A stretch of DNA of 5,598 bases from Actinomycetota bacterium (GTDB lineage Bacteria > Actinomycetota > Actinomycetes > Streptosporangiales > Streptosporangiaceae). The DNA is taken from the NCBI GenBank assembly GCA_003161205.1, contig PMOU01000276.1:206-5803 (forward strand), read 5' to 3'. The notes beneath the pieces were generated by a model, which did not search any database, was not told where the DNA came from, and worked only from the letters and a program-made list of their open reading frames with translations. The position numbers and the translations under genes were made by a program. Shown piece after piece: positions 4,704 to 5,598 of the stretch (the stretch's first letter is position 1; each line of letters begins with the position of its first letter).

Positions 4704-5598
4704 CGAGGTACGCCGCCAGCCCGTGCCTGCCGCCTTCCCGGCCATAGCCGGATTCCTTATAGCCGCCGAACGGCGAGGCCGGATCGAACTTGTTGAAGGT
4801 ATTCGCCCACACCACGCCGGCCCGCAGCCGGGATGCCATCCACAGGCTCAGCGACCCCTTCTCGGTCCAGACCCCGGCGGACAGGCCGTAGGGCGTATTG
4901 TTCGCCTTCTCGACCGCTTCGGCGGGAGTCCGGAACGTCAGCACGGAAAGCACCGGTCCGAAGATCTCCTCCCGGGCGATGCGATGCGCCTGCGACACCC
5001 CGGTGAACACCGTCGGCGGGAACCAGAAGCCCTTCACCGGCAGGTCGCACGGCGGTGACCAGCGCTGGGCGCCTTCCGCCTCCCCGACCTCGGACAGTTC
5101 GCGGATCTTGGCCAGCTGAGCCGCGGAGTTGATCGCGCCGACATCGGTGTTCTTGTCCAGCGGATCGCCCAGCCGCAGTGTTTCCAGCCGCCGCCGCAGC
5201 GCCGCCAGTACCTGGTCATAGACCGACTCCTGGACCAGCAGCCGGGACCCGGCGCAGCACACGTGGCCCTGGTTGAAGAAGATGCCGTTCACGATCCCCT
5301 CGACGGCCTGGTCGACGGGCGCGTCCTCGAACACGATGTTGGCGGCCTTGCCGCCCAGTTCGAGCGTCAGCTTCTTACCGGTAGGGGCGCACGCGCGGGC
5401 GATTTCCTTCCCGACTTCGGTCGAGCCGGTGAACGCCACCTTGTCGATGCCGGGATGGGTCACCAGGGCGCGGCCGGTCTCCCCCGCCCCGGTGACGATG
5501 TTGACCACCCCCGGCGGCAGATCGGCCTGCTGGCAGATCTCCGCGAACGCCAGCGCGGTCAGCGGCGTCGTCTCGGCCGGCTTGAGAACCACCGTGTT
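4696..5598 (-). CDS. Aldehyde dehydrogenase, catalytic (5' end outside window)
   Basis: 300 residues are readable from the window edge to a TGA at 4698-4696. The N-terminal ~180 residues lie beyond 5598. In order from the edge: NTVVLKPAETTPL (1-13, NAD contact), VAFTGSTEVGKEIA (54-67), LTLELGGKAANIV (77-89) with the general base Glu at residue 80, FFNQGHVCCAGSR (107-119) with the nucleophile Cys at residue 114, and EEIFGPVLSV. It ends with FGGYKESGYGREGG. All the residues needed for NAD(P)-dependent oxidation of aldehydes to acids that fall in this part are present, so it should be active in the cytoplasm. The natural aldehyde cannot be read from the sequence. Its stop overlaps the start of a shortened ALDH-like gene. 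Such tandem pairs in actinobacteria are often near deoC (deoxyribose-phosphate aldolase), from general knowledge; that position would be outside the window. Confidence 0.93.
   Translation of the reverse strand, partial: NTVVLKPAETTPLTALAFAEICQQADLPPGVVNIVTGAGETGRALVTHPGIDKVAFTGSTEVGKEIARACAPTGKKLTLELGGKAANIVFEDAPVDQAVEGIVNGIFFNQGHVCCAGSRLLVQESVYDQVLAALRRRLETLRLGDPLDKNTDVGAINSAAQLAKIRELSEVGEAEGAQRWSPPCDLPVKGFWFPPTVFTGVSQAHRIAREEIFGPVLSVLTFRTPAEAVEKANNTPYGLSAGVWTEKGSLSLWMASRLRAGVVWANTFNKFDPASPFGGYKESGYGREGGRHGLAAYLDV

Noticed and set aside
3795..4796. Long + strand open frame opposite the ALDH genes
   Set aside because: It crosses the boundary between two real ALDH genes, has no family-like motif, and is rich in Arg, Gly and His as expected of a shadow frame.

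Overview
This is a high-GC window with almost exclusively G/C-ending codons, GTG start usage, a DUF222/13E12 HNH protein, a TetR regulator and tandem aldehyde dehydrogenase (ALDH) genes. Together these point to the chromosome of an actinobacterium. A Streptosporangiales-like or related soil lineage is my guess; the sequence alone does not fix it. Nothing looks like a phage, plasmid or CRISPR locus.

Layout from left to right. (1) 1-251, + strand: the C-terminal end of a small membrane protein resembling the TMEM175/DUF1211 cation-channel family. (2) 299-979, - strand: a TetR-family repressor whose last ~27 residues do not look like TetR. They read as the end of a LuxR/GerE helix-turn-helix domain, so the gene appears to have gained a foreign 3' tail. 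(3) 980-1142: a divergent regulatory region holding three related palindromes centred near 1004, 1035 and 1069, about three helical turns apart. (4) 1143-2033, + strand: an atypical NAD(P)-binding SDR/epimerase-like protein without the YxxxK catalytic pair. (5) 2041-2086: a two-tier GC-rich inverted repeat between convergent genes, likely a bidirectional terminator. (6) 2067-3632, - strand: a DUF222-HNH endonuclease-like protein (13E12 repeat family) with a good upstream promoter candidate. (7) 3828-4703 and 4696-5598, - strand: two overlapping aldehyde dehydrogenase-family genes. The upstream one (5' end outside the window) has the catalytic Glu and Cys. The downstream one is a 291-residue ALDH-like protein that stops before the catalytic domain.

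How the genes fit together. The TetR and SDR genes form a classic divergent regulator/target pair, and the three palindromes between them are probably the repressor's own sites. The SDR may therefore be induced by the ligand of the TetR protein; the ligand and substrate are unknown. The two ALDH genes share an 8-base stop/start overlap and are probably translated together. The pair resembles a split form of ALDH16 enzymes, in which an active ALDH domain is followed by a shortened non-catalytic one. The HNH gene looks like an independent unit with its own promoter and terminator.

I did not find a clearly new multi-gene system. The points most worth a second look are the TetR-LuxR tail fusion, the triple operator, the split catalytic/pseudo-ALDH pair, and an AT-rich rare-codon patch exactly over the HNH motif.
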